Source of the DNA: Aquipseudomonas alcaligenes_A
GTDB taxonomy: Bacteria; Pseudomonadota; Gammaproteobacteria; Pseudomonadales; Pseudomonadaceae
Reading direction: 5' to 3' (one strand)
NCBI GenBank assembly: GCA_048595745.1
Contig: CP184361.1
DNA length: 64,000 nt
Under the pieces are notes generated by a model, which searched no databases, was not told where the DNA came from, and was given only the letters and a program-made list of their open reading frames with translations. Of the stretch, positions 35,214-45,781 are shown piece by piece (the first letter of the stretch is position 1; each line of letters opens with the position of its first letter). The translations under genes were made by a program, and so were the position numbers.

Positions 35214-35362
35214 CCCTCACCCCAGCCCTCTCCCGAGGGGAGAGGGAGACAAGCCAACCTTGCCTCAGCCGGACCATGCTCGCCGGCACCGCCGACTTCG
35301 CGGAAAAAACCGCCAGGACGGACACTCCCCTCTCCCACCGGGAGAGGGGCTGGGGGTGAGGG
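35214..35362. repeat. CTCTCCC-type inverted repeat
   Basis: CCCTCACCCCAGCCCTCTCC on the left pairs with GGAGAGGGGCTGGGGGTGAG on the right, enclosing a smaller GAGGGGAGAGGG unit. It occupies much of the 362-base gap between phhC and the selenium genes. Related copies are at 41371, 51369, 61241 and 63056. Bases 35363-35484 hold nothing recognisable. Confidence 0.8.
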
Positions 35363-35484
35363 AGTGCGACGCGGCGCAGGGCTAACCCGACGACGCCCCT
35401 CACGACCCGTTGCAACCCTAACGGCTCCGTACGCCCCACAACTCCCAATCGCGGGAGCAGGACCAAGGAATAGGAAATCCCCCG

Positions 35485-35841
35485 TCAGTCCAGCTGATCG
35501 TCGCGGATCAGCACATAGCTGGCATCGGCGCGGTCGTAGACGTAGTACATCTCCACCTGCATGCCGCGCATCACCGCCAGGTAGTCGCCGGGCTCGGCAA
35601 CGAAGAAGTCGTTGCTGTCGGCCTTGGCCGGGCTCTCGATGCGCGCGGTGACGAACAGCGCAGGATCACTGCCGTCGAAGTAGTCCTCGCGCTCGGCGGC
35701 ATCCCACTCGGCAGGCGCCTCGAAAGGCCCCTCAAACAGCACGTGGCCGTCGCCCAGTTCCAGTTCCTCGGCGTCCGGGTCGTTCTCGTCCGGGCGGTAC
35801 AGGGTGCAGTCCAGGGCGTCCGGGTGGTCTTTCAGTTTCAT
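35485..35841 (-). CDS. Hypothetical acidic protein after selU
   Basis: A 118-residue, strongly acidic protein (PDENDPDAEELELGDGHVLF, AEREDYFDGSDPALF). No membrane segment or known motif. The ATG overlaps the selU stop, so it is the last gene of the selD-selU operon. The alternating pattern near the C terminus (VEMYYVYDRADASYVLIRDD) suggests a small beta-rich fold. A link to selenium use is by position only. Confidence 0.7.
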   Translation of the reverse strand: MKLKDHPDALDCTLYRPDENDPDAEELELGDGHVLFEGPFEAPAEWDAAEREDYFDGSDPALFVTARIESPAKADSNDFFVAEPGDYLAVMRGMQVEMYYVYDRADASYVLIRDDQLD

Positions 35842-36944
35842 GCCTTGCTCCGTGATGCGCGGTCGCGCAGATAGGCCAGCACGGCATCGTGCTCGCCGGC
35901 GAATTCGATGCGCGCGGCCTTGCTCTCGCGCTGGTAGACGTACATCGGGTCGTAGTACTCGTTCAGCAGCGCCCCGATCCAGGCCCGGTGCAGGTCCACC
36001 GCGCCGCTGCGCGCCTGCTCGTCCAGTGCCTGCGCCAGGATGGCCCGTAGCCGCGCATGGCGCTCGCCGCCCAGGCGTTTCTGGATATTGTCCATGCTCT
36101 GCAGCAGGCGCGCGGCGAACAGCGCAAAACCCTGCTCCTCGCCATGTACGGCGAGGAATTCGGCGGCCAGGTCGATAACATAGTCGCGCAGGATGCGCTC
36201 GACGCGATCGGCAACGCTGTCTTCCAGCCAGACCAGCGGGTAGTCCTGCATGCCCTGGTGCAGCGACAGCGGCAGCGAGCAGGTGCCGATCAGGCGACTC
36301 TCGTCTTCCAGCACGAACTGCTGCTGACCACGCGCGCGGCGCTTGAGCAGGTCGATGGCCAGGCGGTTCTCGAAGTCGATCTGTGCCGGCTGGCCGGTGG
36401 CACGCTTGCCGAAGCTGGAGCCACGGTGATTGGCGTGGCCTTCCAGGTCGATGCTGTTGTCGAGTGCGGCGATCACCTCGGTCTTGCCGGTGCCGGTCAT
36501 GCCGCCGACGATGACGAAGTCGCACTCGGCCACCGCGCTGTCGAGGGTCTCGATCAAGAAGGTACGCATGGCCTTGTAGCCACCGATCACCCGTGGGTAG
36601 TCGATGCCGGCATCCTTGAGCCACTGCTGGACGATCTGCGAGCGCAGGCCGCCACGGAAACAATACAGGTAGCCGTTCGGGTTGGCCCGGGCGAAGGCCT
36701 CCCAGGCCTCGACCCGCGCAGCCTTGACCTTGCCGGAGACCAGCTGGTGGCCCAGCTCGATAGCCGCCTGCTGGCCCTTCTGCTTGTAGCAGGTACCAAC
36801 CTTCTGCCGCTCGATGTCAGTCATCAGTGGCAGGCTGATGGCATTGGGGAAGGCGCCCTTGGTGAATTCCACCGGGGCGCGCATGTCCATCATCGGCAGG
36901 TCGTTGAGGAAGATGTCGCGGTAGTCGGCCGTGTTGTCGCGCAT
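35838..36944 (-). CDS. selU: tRNA 2-selenouridine synthase
   Basis: Replaces sulfur by selenium at the wobble 2-thiouridine of certain tRNAs using selenophosphate (also called MnmH). The N-terminal rhodanese domain has its catalytic Cys in YLYCFRGGLRS; the C-terminal P-loop domain has GGMTGTGKTE. Start ATG 36944 overlaps the selD stop; GTG 36947 is an alternative. Length 368 residues. Pairing with selD is standard. Confidence 0.94.
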   Translation of the reverse strand: MRDNTADYRDIFLNDLPMMDMRAPVEFTKGAFPNAISLPLMTDIERQKVGTCYKQKGQQAAIELGHQLVSGKVKAARVEAWEAFARANPNGYLYCFRGGLRSQIVQQWLKDAGIDYPRVIGGYKAMRTFLIETLDSAVAECDFVIVGGMTGTGKTEVIAALDNSIDLEGHANHRGSSFGKRATGQPAQIDFENRLAIDLLKRRARGQQQFVLEDESRLIGTCSLPLSLHQGMQDYPLVWLEDSVADRVERILRDYVIDLAAEFLAVHGEEQGFALFAARLLQSMDNIQKRLGGERHARLRAILAQALDEQARSGAVDLHRAWIGALLNEYYDPMYVYQRESKAARIEFAGEHDAVLAYLRDRASRSKA

Positions 36945-37978
36945 CACAGAACCTCTACCGCGTAACGCTGTCGTGCAACCAGCTGGCCGATGGGCGCGAG
37001 GGTCAGGCCCAGCTCGGCGGCCACGACGAGGAACTCGGCCTCGCCCTCAGGGCTGACGGCGATCAGCAGGCCACCACTGGTCTGCGGGTCGCACAGCAGA
37101 TTGCGCTGCTGCTCGGAAATCGGCGCGATCTTCTCGCCGTAGCTGTCGAAGTTGCGCAGGGTGCCGCCCGGCACGCAGCCCTCGGCCAGGTAGTAGTCGA
37201 CGCCCGGCAGGCGCGGCACGGCGGCGTAATCCAGCTGGGCGGTGAGGCCCGCGCCATCGGCCATCTCCACCAGGTGGCCGAGCAGACCGAAGCCGGTGAC
37301 GTCGGTCATCGCCTGCACGCCAGCCAGCTTGCCGAAGCGGCTGCCGGGTTTGTTCAGGGTGCACATCCAGTCGCGTGCCAGACCGACGTCCTGCTCGCGC
37401 AGCTTGGCCTTCTTCTCGGCGGTGGTGAGGATGCCGATACCCAGCGGTTTGGAGAGATACAGCTGGCAGCCCGCCGTGGCGGTGTCGTTGCGCTTCATGT
37501 GCTTCTTGTCGACCACGCCGGTCACCGCCAGACCGAAGATCGGCTCCGGCGCGTCGATCGAGTGCCCACCGGCCAGCGGGATGCCGGCGGCGTCGCACAC
37601 GGCGCGGCCGCCACGGATCACCTCGCGGGCCACTTCCGCCGGCAGCACATTGACCGGCCAGCCGAGGATAGCGATGGCCATCAATGGGTCGCCGCCCATG
37701 GCGTAGATGTCGCTGATGGCGTTGGTCGCGGCGATGCGTCCGAAGTCATAGGGGTCATCGACGATCGGCATAAAGAAGTCGGTGGTGGAGACCACTCCGC
37801 GCTCCTCATCCAGCGCATAGACCGCCGCGTCGTCGCGCGAGGCGTTGCCGACCCAGAGCTTCGGGTCGAGGTTCTGCGCGCCGCTGCCGGCGAGGATCAC
37901 CTCCAGCACCTTGGGGGAAATCTTGCAGCCACAACCGGCACCGTGGCTGTACTGGGTCAGGCGGATCGGCTCGCTCAT
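36944..37978 (-). CDS. selD: Selenophosphate synthase
   Basis: Makes selenophosphate from selenide and ATP. The catalytic Cys is in GAGCGCKISP (Cys16, equal to E. coli Cys17); the Gly-rich nucleotide loop follows. Length 344 residues. It is the Cys form, not a selenocysteine form. It is divergent from a predicted selenate transporter. No selA/selB gene is in the window, so here selenophosphate use is shown only for tRNA. Confidence 0.95.
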   Translation of the reverse strand: MSEPIRLTQYSHGAGCGCKISPKVLEVILAGSGAQNLDPKLWVGNASRDDAAVYALDEERGVVSTTDFFMPIVDDPYDFGRIAATNAISDIYAMGGDPLMAIAILGWPVNVLPAEVAREVIRGGRAVCDAAGIPLAGGHSIDAPEPIFGLAVTGVVDKKHMKRNDTATAGCQLYLSKPLGIGILTTAEKKAKLREQDVGLARDWMCTLNKPGSRFGKLAGVQAMTDVTGFGLLGHLVEMADGAGLTAQLDYAAVPRLPGVDYYLAEGCVPGGTLRNFDSYGEKIAPISEQQRNLLCDPQTSGGLLIAVSPEGEAEFLVVAAELGLTLAPIGQLVARQRYAVEVL

Positions 37979-38138
37979 CGCAACGCTCTCGGCAAATCGG
38001 ATAACAGGCGGCGGATTCTAGCAAAGCTGTTCTTTATCCCGGTCACTCATATAATCGCCGCCGTTCTACTAACCTGACGGAGCCCGCCCGATCGGCGGCC
38101 CCTTCGAACCTTTTCCGCTATTGAACCGGAGAATCTTC

Positions 38139-38990
38139 ATGCTCAAGCCCGTTCTGGCCCTGTCTGCTGGCCTGGCCCTGTCCTTTACCGCCCTGGCTGC
38201 CCAGGCCGCCGACGTCCTCAAAGTCAGCGCCATTCCCGACGAGGCCCCCACCGAGCTGCTGCGCAAGTTCAAGCCGCTGGGCGCCTACCTGGAAAAAGAG
38301 CTGGGCATGAAAGTCGAGTTCGTCCCGGTCGCCGATTACCCGGCCGTGGTCGAGGCCCTGGCTACCGACCGCCTGGACCTGGCCTGGCTGGGCGGCTTCA
38401 CCTTCGTTCAGGTACGCCTGAAGACCGGCGACGCCATCCCACTGGTGCAGCGCGAGCAGGACGCCCAGTTCACCAGCAAGTTCATCAGCGCCAACCCGGA
38501 CGTGAAGTCGCTGGCCGACCTCAAGGGCAAGAGCTTCGCCTTCGGCTCGGTGTCCTCCACCTCCGGCAGCCTGATGCCGCGCTACTTCATGCTGCAGGAC
38601 GGGATCAAGCCGGAAACCTTCTTCAGCCGCGTCGGCTACTCCGGTGCGCATGACGCCACTGCCGCCTGGGTCCAGGCCGGCAAGGTCGACGGCGGTGTGC
38701 TCAACGCCAGCGTATGGGACAAGCTGGTCGCCGCCGGCAAGGTCGACACCAGCAAGGTCAAGGTATTCGCCACCACCCCGGCCTACTACGACTACAACTG
38801 GACCGTGCGCGGCACCCTCGACCCGGCCCTGGCCGCGAAGATCAAGCAGGCCTTCCTCGCCCTCGACCCGGCCAACCCGGAGCACAAAGCGATCCTCGAC
38901 CTGCAGGCTGCCTCGCGCTTCATCGAAACCAAGCCCGAGAACTACAAGGGCATCGAAGACGCCGCCCGCGCCGCCGACCTGCTGAAATGA
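38139..38990 (+). CDS. Putative selenate/phosphonate-type ABC binding protein
   Basis: Periplasmic receptor of the PhnD-like family. ATG at 38139 follows CGGAG. Signal peptide MLKPVLALSAGLALSFTALA, cleaved near AQA. The motif LDLAWLGGFTFVQ and FAFGSVSSTSGSLMPRYFM are typical of the type often placed beside selD and named putative selenate-binding. Selenium specificity is inferred from that context; phosphonate or another oxyanion is possible. A TATAAT lies at 38050-38055 but with no good -35. Confidence 0.85.
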   Translation: MLKPVLALSAGLALSFTALAAQAADVLKVSAIPDEAPTELLRKFKPLGAYLEKELGMKVEFVPVADYPAVVEALATDRLDLAWLGGFTFVQVRLKTGDAIPLVQREQDAQFTSKFISANPDVKSLADLKGKSFAFGSVSSTSGSLMPRYFMLQDGIKPETFFSRVGYSGAHDATAAWVQAGKVDGGVLNASVWDKLVAAGKVDTSKVKVFATTPAYYDYNWTVRGTLDPALAAKIKQAFLALDPANPEHKAILDLQAASRFIETKPENYKGIEDAARAADLLK

Positions 38991-39784
38991 GCCTGCGCCT
39001 GACCGGCGCGCACCTGCAGCACGGCAACGGGGTCCACGCCCTGCGCGGCGTGGACCTGAGTATTGCCAGCGGTGAGCGAGTGGCCATCATCGGCCCTTCT
39101 GGCGCCGGCAAGTCCAGCCTGCTGGGCCTGCTGGCCAGCGCCCTGGCGCCGAGTAGCGGCAGCGTCGAGCTGCTGGGCGCCGCCCCCTGGCACCTGCCTG
39201 CCAGGGCACGCCAGCGCCTGCGCACGCGCATCGGCCTGATCCACCAGGCGCCACCGCTGCCGCCCAGGCAGCGGGTGGTGACCGCGGTGCTGGCCGGCAA
39301 GCTCGGCCAGTGGGGGCTGGGCAAGAGTCTGCTGAACCTGCTGCACCCCGTCGATATTCCCGGGGCCAGGGAAGTGCTCGCCCGCCTGGACCTGGCCGAC
39401 AAGCTGTTTGCCCAGTGCCAGCAGCTCTCCGGCGGCCAGCTGCAGCGCGTCGGCATCGCCCGTGCGCTGTACCAGGACCCCGAGCTGCTGCTGGCCGACG
39501 AGCCGGTGTCGGCGATGGACCCGGTGCTGGCCGACCACACCCTCTCCGTGCTGTGCCGGCATGCCGAGGCGCGCGGCGTGACCCTGGTCGCCAGCCTGCA
39601 CGCAGTGGACCTGGCGCTGGCGCACTTTCCGCGCATCGTCGGGGTGCGCGAGGGGCAGATCGTCTTCGATCGCCCGGCCAGCGAAGTCAGCCAGGAACTG
39701 CTCGACGCGCTCTACGCCAACGAGCAGCTGGTGTCGCCACAGGCGCCGGCAGTGAGCCTGACCCTGCAGATTCCGCGATGCTGA
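38987..39784 (+). CDS. ABC transporter ATPase, PhnC-like (putative selenate uptake)
   Basis: Walker A GPSGAGKSS, signature LSGGQLQRVGIARAL, Walker B LLADEPVSAMDP, switch His in ASLHAVDLA. The ATG overlaps the binding-protein stop as ATGA. Length 265 residues. It drives the two permeases downstream. Confidence 0.9.
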   Translation: MSLRLTGAHLQHGNGVHALRGVDLSIASGERVAIIGPSGAGKSSLLGLLASALAPSSGSVELLGAAPWHLPARARQRLRTRIGLIHQAPPLPPRQRVVTAVLAGKLGQWGLGKSLLNLLHPVDIPGAREVLARLDLADKLFAQCQQLSGGQLQRVGIARALYQDPELLLADEPVSAMDPVLADHTLSVLCRHAEARGVTLVASLHAVDLALAHFPRIVGVREGQIVFDRPASEVSQELLDALYANEQLVSPQAPAVSLTLQIPRC

Positions 39785-40605
39785 GAAGCGACAGCCGCGA
39801 CCCCGCTGCCCTGCCCCGCCTGCTGCTGACGGTGCTGGCCGTGGCACTGTTGTGGCCGGGCATCCAGCTCGCCGAGCTGAACCCGGGCGTGCTGCTGCAG
39901 GCCGACAGCCAAAGCGAGATGGGCCGCTTCGTCGCCGCCTTCTGGCCGCCGGCGCACACCCCGGAGTTCCTCCAGCTGCTGCTCGACGCCACCCTGCAGA
40001 CCCTGGCCATCGCCACCGCCGGCATGGCCCTGGCACTGCTGGTGGCGATTCCCGCCGGTCTGGCCGCCAGCCGCGCGCTGTCGCTGTCGGCGGCCTCGCG
40101 CGGCGGCCGTCCCAGTGCGCTGGGCCAGGCCCTGCGCTGGCCGGTGCGCGGCCTGCTGATCTTCCTGCGCAGCGTGCCGGAGATCGTCTGGGCCCTGCTG
40201 TTCGTCCGTGCCGTCGGCCTCGGCCCGACCGCCGGGGTGCTGGCCATCGCCATCACCTACGCCGGCATGCTCGGCAAGGTCTATGCGGAAATCCTCGAGT
40301 CGGTCGACCAGCGCCCCATGCACGCCCTGCTGCAGGGCGGCAGCGGCCGACTCAGTGCCTTCGTCTACGGCCTGCTGCCGAATGCCGCCGCCGAGCTGAC
40401 CTCCTACACCGTGTACCGCTGGGAATGCGCGATCCGCGCCTCGGTGGTGATGGGCTTCGTCGGCGCTGGCGGCCTGGGCCAGCAGATCGACCTGTCGCTG
40501 CGCATGTTCGCCGGCGGCGAGGTGGCCAGCATGCTGCTGACCTTCCTCCTCCTGGTGCTGCTGGCTGACGCGCTGAGCCGCGTACTGCGCGGGAGGCTGG
40601 CATGA
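39778..40605 (+). CDS. ABC transporter permease 1 (putative selenate uptake)
   Basis: PhnE-like inner-membrane protein with about six helices. ATG at 39778 overlaps the ATPase stop by 7 bases. The N-terminal helix is RLLLTVLAVALLWPGIQLAE. The EAA-type loop is LLQGGSGRLSAFVYGLLPNA. Length 275 residues. It most likely pairs with permease 2, to which it is similar. Confidence 0.88.
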   Translation: MLRSDSRDPAALPRLLLTVLAVALLWPGIQLAELNPGVLLQADSQSEMGRFVAAFWPPAHTPEFLQLLLDATLQTLAIATAGMALALLVAIPAGLAASRALSLSAASRGGRPSALGQALRWPVRGLLIFLRSVPEIVWALLFVRAVGLGPTAGVLAIAITYAGMLGKVYAEILESVDQRPMHALLQGGSGRLSAFVYGLLPNAAAELTSYTVYRWECAIRASVVMGFVGAGGLGQQIDLSLRMFAGGEVASMLLTFLLLVLLADALSRVLRGRLA

Positions 40606-41369
40606 ATCGGCTGGCCAACCTTGCTCTGCTGCTGGCGATTGTCGCCGTCGTCGTCGCATCTTTCAGCTACCTGGGCCTGGACCTGGCCGCACTGGGCCAG
40701 GCGGATAACCTGGGGCACATGGCCGATTACGCTGCACGCTTCCTGCAACCGGACCTGAGCAGCGGTCACCTGCTGGCCATCGGTCGCGGCGCGCTGGAAA
40801 CCCTGGCCATGTCGGCCCTTGGCACCCTGCTCGCCGCCCTGCTCGGCCTGCTCCTGGCGCTGCCGGCGGCCGGTCGCTTCGGCGTGCTGGCACAGAGCGT
40901 CACGCGCCTGCTGCTCAACGGCCTGCGGGCGATTCCGGAACTGGTGTGGGCGGCGCTGATTGTGCTGGCTGCAGGACTCGGCCCGAATGCCGGCACCCTG
41001 GCCCTGGCCCTGCACACGGCAGGGGTACTCGGTCGGTTGTTCGCCGAAGCGCTGGAGAACACGCCCACGGCACCGGCCGAGGCGATTCGCCTGCAGGGCG
41101 GCAGCCAGATCAGTGCCTTCTGCTACGGCACCCTGCCCAACCTGTGGCCGCAACTGCTGGCCTACTCGCTGTACCGCTGGGAGAACAATATCCGCATGGC
41201 CAGCGTGCTCGGCTTCGTCGGTGCCGGCGGCCTGGGGCAGATGCTCTATGTCAGTCTCAGCCTATTCCAGGAAGCGCAGGCCAGCACGGTGATCCTTGCC
41301 ATGCTGGTACTGGTGTTCGCGGTGGATGCGCTGAGTGGCTGGACGCGGCAGCGCTGGGTACGCGCCTAA
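40602..41369 (+). CDS. ABC transporter permease 2 (putative selenate uptake)
   Basis: Second PhnE-like permease, 255 residues, overlapping permease 1 as ATGA. Ends in the conserved block SVLGFVGAGGLGQMLYVSLS, and the ATPase-contact loop is RLQGGSQISAFCYGTLPNLW. Resemblance to permease 1 suggests an old duplication. Last gene of the operon. Confidence 0.88.
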   Translation: MNRLANLALLLAIVAVVVASFSYLGLDLAALGQADNLGHMADYAARFLQPDLSSGHLLAIGRGALETLAMSALGTLLAALLGLLLALPAAGRFGVLAQSVTRLLLNGLRAIPELVWAALIVLAAGLGPNAGTLALALHTAGVLGRLFAEALENTPTAPAEAIRLQGGSQISAFCYGTLPNLWPQLLAYSLYRWENNIRMASVLGFVGAGGLGQMLYVSLSLFQEAQASTVILAMLVLVFAVDALSGWTRQRWVRA

Positions 41370-41370
41370 C

Positions 41371-41460
41371 CCCCCTCTCCCACTTGTGGGAGAGGGGCTG
41401 GGGGAGAGGGCTCGTCCTTTTCCCTCTCCCTAACCCTCTCCCGTAAACGGGAGAGGGGAC
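41371..41460. repeat. CTCTCCC-type repeat
   Basis: Two hairpin units, CCCTCTCCCAC / GTGGGAGAGGG and CCCTCTCCCGT / ACGGGAGAGGG, in the gap after the transporter operon. They may act as a bidirectional transcription barrier. Confidence 0.75.
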
Positions 41461-41529
41461 AGAAGCCACGTGGCTCACTTGGCTCCGCACCCGGATTGCA
41501 TCCGGGTTACTCAACCTTGCCCTCGCAGG

Positions 41530-42504
41530 TTACGCCTGGCGGACACCCACTTCGCTGCCCCCGCAGTGTCCGTGCAGCAGGCGGTCGCGGCCCTGCTGCT
41601 TGGCCTGGTAGAGCAGGCGATCGACCGCCTCGATGAAGGCCAGTGACGTGTCATCGGCCTCGGGAATGATGGTGCCGACGCCCAGGCTGACCGTGACCAG
41701 CTGCGCTACATTGGACTGCTCGTGGGCGATCTGCTCCTTGCGCACCAGCTTGCGGCAGCGCTCGGCGATCTTCTTTGCCGACTCGGCATCGGTCTCCGGC
41801 AGCACCAGCACGAACTCCTCGCCGCCGAAGCGCGCCACGCAATCACGCGGCCGCGCCGCCGCGCCCTGCAGGGCCTGGCCGATACGCCTGAGGCAGTCGT
41901 CGCCGCGGATATGCCCGTAGTGGTCGTTGAACTGCTTGAAGAAGTCGATATCCAGCAGGATCAGCGACAGCGGGCGGCGAGTGCGCTGGGCATTGCCCCA
42001 TTCGATCTCGAGGATCGAGTCGAACATGCGCCGGTTGCTGATACCGGTCAGGCCATCCTTGTAGGAGTACTCCTCCAACTGCTTCTGCAGGGCCAGCAGC
42101 TGCTCCTCGGTCTTCTTGCGTTCGCTGATGTCGAACATGAAGCCGATCAGCGCCTCGGTCTCGCCGGCGGCGTTGCGTTGTACATGCACCACGTCGCGAA
42201 TCCACACATAGCGGCCATCGGCGGTCAGCGCCCGGTAGTCGGCCTCGTGGTCGATGCCATGCTGCGACTGGGCGATGCAGAAGTTCACCACGCGCTCGCG
42301 GTCTTCCTCATGGATGCGCTCGGCCCAGTCGTTGGCGCTGATCCAGCTCTGCTGCGTCCAGCCCAGCAACGGCTCGATCTGCGGGCCGATATAGGCGAAG
42401 GTCATGGTCTTCCAGTCGATCTTCCAGGGAATGGCCTTGGTCGATTCGAGCAGGGTCTTGTACACGGCGCTGTCGGCCGTATCGGGCACTTTGGGGTCGA
42501 GCAT
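41530..42504 (-). CDS. PAS-GGDEF diguanylate cyclase
   Basis: Makes cyclic di-GMP from GTP. A PAS domain (about residues 20-130, EPLLGWTQQSWISANDWAER, ending GFMFDISERKKTEEQ) precedes the GGDEF domain. The active site is FGGEEFVLVL, and RPRD five residues before it is an intact inhibitory I-site. No membrane segment, so it is cytoplasmic. ATG at 42504 (MLDPKVPDTAD) is chosen as the first residue of conserved-looking sequence. Length 324 residues. Confidence 0.92.
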   Translation of the reverse strand: MLDPKVPDTADSAVYKTLLESTKAIPWKIDWKTMTFAYIGPQIEPLLGWTQQSWISANDWAERIHEEDRERVVNFCIAQSQHGIDHEADYRALTADGRYVWIRDVVHVQRNAAGETEALIGFMFDISERKKTEEQLLALQKQLEEYSYKDGLTGISNRRMFDSILEIEWGNAQRTRRPLSLILLDIDFFKQFNDHYGHIRGDDCLRRIGQALQGAAARPRDCVARFGGEEFVLVLPETDAESAKKIAERCRKLVRKEQIAHEQSNVAQLVTVSLGVGTIIPEADDTSLAFIEAVDRLLYQAKQQGRDRLLHGHCGGSEVGVRQA

Positions 42505-42550
42505 GCTGGTGAATCCGCGACGATATACGCAGAAGCTATGCCGGTTCGCC

Positions 42551-42964
42551 TCAGTAGTCCACCTTTCCACGCCCGGCCTTGACGGTCGCCCGTCGGCTTT
42601 TGCCATCCAGACGGCGCTTCTTCGAGCCCAGGGTCGGCTTGGTCGGGCGCCGCGCCTTCTCGGTCTTGCCGGCGCTACGGATCAGTTCGGCCAGGCGCTC
42701 CAGCGCATCGGCGCGGTTCTGCTCCTGGGTGCGGTACTGCTGGGCCTTGATGATGACCACGCCACCCTCGGTGATGCGGCTGTCGCGCAACTCCAGCAAG
42801 CGCTCCTTGTAGAATGGCGGCAGCGACGAGGCCTGGCTGTCGAAGCGCAGATGCACGGCACTGGAGACCTTGTTGACGTTCTGCCCACCCGCACCCTGGG
42901 CACGGATGGCGGTCAGCTCGACCTCATCGTCGGGCAGATGGACAGTGTTTGAGATCACCAGCAT
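42551..42964 (-). CDS. arfB: Alternative ribosome-rescue factor ArfB
   Basis: Peptidyl-tRNA hydrolase that frees ribosomes stalled on messages without a stop codon (YaeJ/ICT1). The catalytic GGQ is in IRAQGAGGQNVNKVSSAV. The basic C-terminal tail (KKRRLDGKSRRATVKAGRGK) enters the empty mRNA channel. ATG at 42964, length 137 residues. Confidence 0.94.
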   Translation of the reverse strand: MLVISNTVHLPDDEVELTAIRAQGAGGQNVNKVSSAVHLRFDSQASSLPPFYKERLLELRDSRITEGGVVIIKAQQYRTQEQNRADALERLAELIRSAGKTEKARRPTKPTLGSKKRRLDGKSRRATVKAGRGKVDY

Positions 42965-43115
42965 GGCGCACAGGCACAGGACAAGGGGATGCGCAGGATA
43001 GCGCAATCGCGCAGCGCGGCCGCTCGCCACGCGCGCAGGGACGCACCCCGGCGGTTGCCGGAGGCAGCCATGCCCTCGGGCGACGCCCGGTGCCTCGAAC
43101 CAGACCGGGCAGCCA

Positions 43116-43825
43116 CTAAGGGCACCAATGGATCTGCAGCGGCGGACGCAGCAAGGCGCGAATCGGCAGCTCCTCGGCCGGCCCCGGCTGCAGGGCGCGG
43201 GCCAGTGTCGCCAGCTTGGGCTGGCCCTGAATGGCCAGCAGTGCCTGGCGCGCAGCGCGCAGGGAGGGCAAGGTCAGGCTCAGGCGCTCGACCGGCGCGC
43301 TCGGCGCGCGCATCGGCAGCAGCCGCTGCGGGCAGTCCTCGCGCAGGGCTTCGGCAAGGTTGGGACTGCCGGGAAACAGCGAGGCGGTATGGCCGTCGTC
43401 GCCCATGCCCAGCAGCAGCACGTCGGCCGGTGGCAGCCCGGACAAGCGAGCATCGGCCCGCTCGGCCGCCTGCGCATGGCTGGCCGCAGGCTGGCACAGA
43501 CTGACGAAACAGGCCTCGGCCGCCGCCCCCTGCAGCAGGTGACGGCGTACCAGGGCCTCATTGCTGTCGGGATGTGACGGAGCCACCCAGCGTTCATCGA
43601 CCAGGCTCACCAGCACCTGCTTCCAGGACAGCGGCTCGCGTGCCAGGCGTTCGAACAGGGCGACGGGGCTGCGTCCCCCCGAGACCAGCAACAACGCCCG
43701 CCCCCGCTCGCCCAGCGCCTGGCGCAGGGCATCGGCGACGCGCTGCGCCAGCGCCTCGGCCATCTGCGCAGCGGTCTCGTACTGGTAGCCCGGCACGCCG
43801 AGCGGCATCTGCAGCGATGCCAGGC

Positions 43826-43829
<4 letters not shown>
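43116..43829 (-). CDS. pgl: 6-Phosphogluconolactonase
   Basis: Hydrolyses 6-phosphogluconolactone before the Entner-Doudoroff steps. Motifs: LLLVSGGRSPVALF, LVDERWV, and LLGMGDDGHTASLFPG. Length 237 residues. The ATG overlaps the edd stop, giving an edd-pgl pair rather than the zwf-pgl-eda order usual in Pseudomonas. Confidence 0.92.
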
Positions 43830-45649
<1,820 letters not shown>

Positions 45650-45723
45650 CGCAAGGCTCCTCTGTTCATGCGCACACTTTACCCCCACAGGCGCCTGAAA
45701 TCTTTGGTCGGAAATTAGCGGCT

Positions 45724-45742
45724 GCCGAGCATCACGCTCGGC
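45724..45742. other. Hairpin between edd and the YdjM-like gene
   Basis: Stem GCCGAGC / GCTCGGC with a 5-base loop in the 132-base divergent gap. There is no T-run. It could be a regulator site or an RNA leader element of the plus-strand gene. Confidence 0.35.
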
Positions 45743-45781
45743 GCTAAGTTAGCCGCCTGGTTTTTTCTCACGAGAAGACAC

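Noticed and set aside
45650..45781. HexR box upstream of edd
   Set aside because: No sequence close to the HexR palindrome was found in the divergent gap.
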